A DNA stretch of 64,000 nucleotides from Chryseobacterium joostei. Lineage in GTDB: Bacteria; Bacteroidota; Bacteroidia; Flavobacteriales; Weeksellaceae. The notes under the pieces are model-generated. The model did no database searches. It was given only the letters and a program-made list of their open reading frames with translations, and was not told where the DNA came from. A program made the translations under genes and the position numbers. Location: assembly GCF_003815775.1 (NCBI RefSeq), contig NZ_CP033926.1, positions 3,534,001-3,598,000 of the forward strand, given 5' to 3'. Position 1 is the first letter of the stretch; the number at the start of each line of letters is the position of its first letter. Shown one piece after another: positions 63,975 to 64,000 of this stretch.

Positions 63975-64000
63975 CTGAATGATATATTTGTTGCTGTTAA

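Overview
The window is AT-rich and looks like a chromosome segment of a Chryseobacterium-like flavobacterium (Bacteroidota, Weeksellaceae). The reasons are promoter boxes of the TAnnTTTG type, two SusC/SusD outer-membrane pairs, a type IX secretion (T9SS) sorting tail, bacillithiol synthesis (bshC), a GYDIA-type GHMP kinase, and an RHS/SpvB polymorphic-toxin locus with flavobacterial architecture. No tRNA, rRNA, CRISPR array or insertion sequence was seen.

Region 1 (1-29,255). After a truncated plus-strand gene at the left edge, a long minus-strand surface-polysaccharide locus is transcribed from ugd (29,221) leftwards to 527. It encodes UDP-glucuronate formation (ugd), dTDP-4-keto-6-deoxyglucose formation (rfbA, rfbB), an FdtA-like ketoisomerase and a DegT-type aminotransferase (together likely dTDP-3-amino-3,6-dideoxyhexose), an ATP-grasp/SDR/HAD block, an ABC exporter (Wzm/Wzt), an AsnB-like amidotransferase, about ten glycosyltransferases, a GT-C-like membrane enzyme and three related polytopic membrane proteins. 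An internal terminator (23,923-23,950) and a strong palindrome (1,599-1,633) probably divide it into transcription units. The locus has been shaped by local duplication: four GT2 paralogues lie in a row, and a 1,164-bp tandem duplication has created a chimeric membrane-protein gene. A decayed methyltransferase gene lies before the aminotransferase gene.

Region 2 (29,330-49,138) is mostly housekeeping, on the plus strand: rimP-nusA-infB with a textbook promoter and a terminator-like leader hairpin, a SusC/SusD pair, a putative porin, bshC, a LysM/periplasmic-binding fusion protein, fabD, a GYDIA GHMP kinase and pckA. aroQ faces them on the minus strand.

Region 3 (49,335-54,065) is a second SusC/SusD pair preceded by a clear SAM-I (S-box) riboswitch, which points to a methionine- or sulfur-related import function.

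Region 4 (54,081-63,974, minus strand) is a polymorphic-toxin locus. It contains a fibre-like exported protein, a small protein with a YD-repeat-like start and a T9SS tail, a very large SpvB/FG-GAP/RHS protein split into two ORFs by a G8 homopolymer, and then three small exported or membrane proteins, two of them paralogous lipoproteins. The RHS C-terminal tip carries an HExxH metallopeptidase motif, and the small proteins are the immunity candidates. The G8 tract (7 G would restore one 2,232-residue protein), the duplicated immunity module and the riboswitch-controlled transporter are the observations most worth following up.
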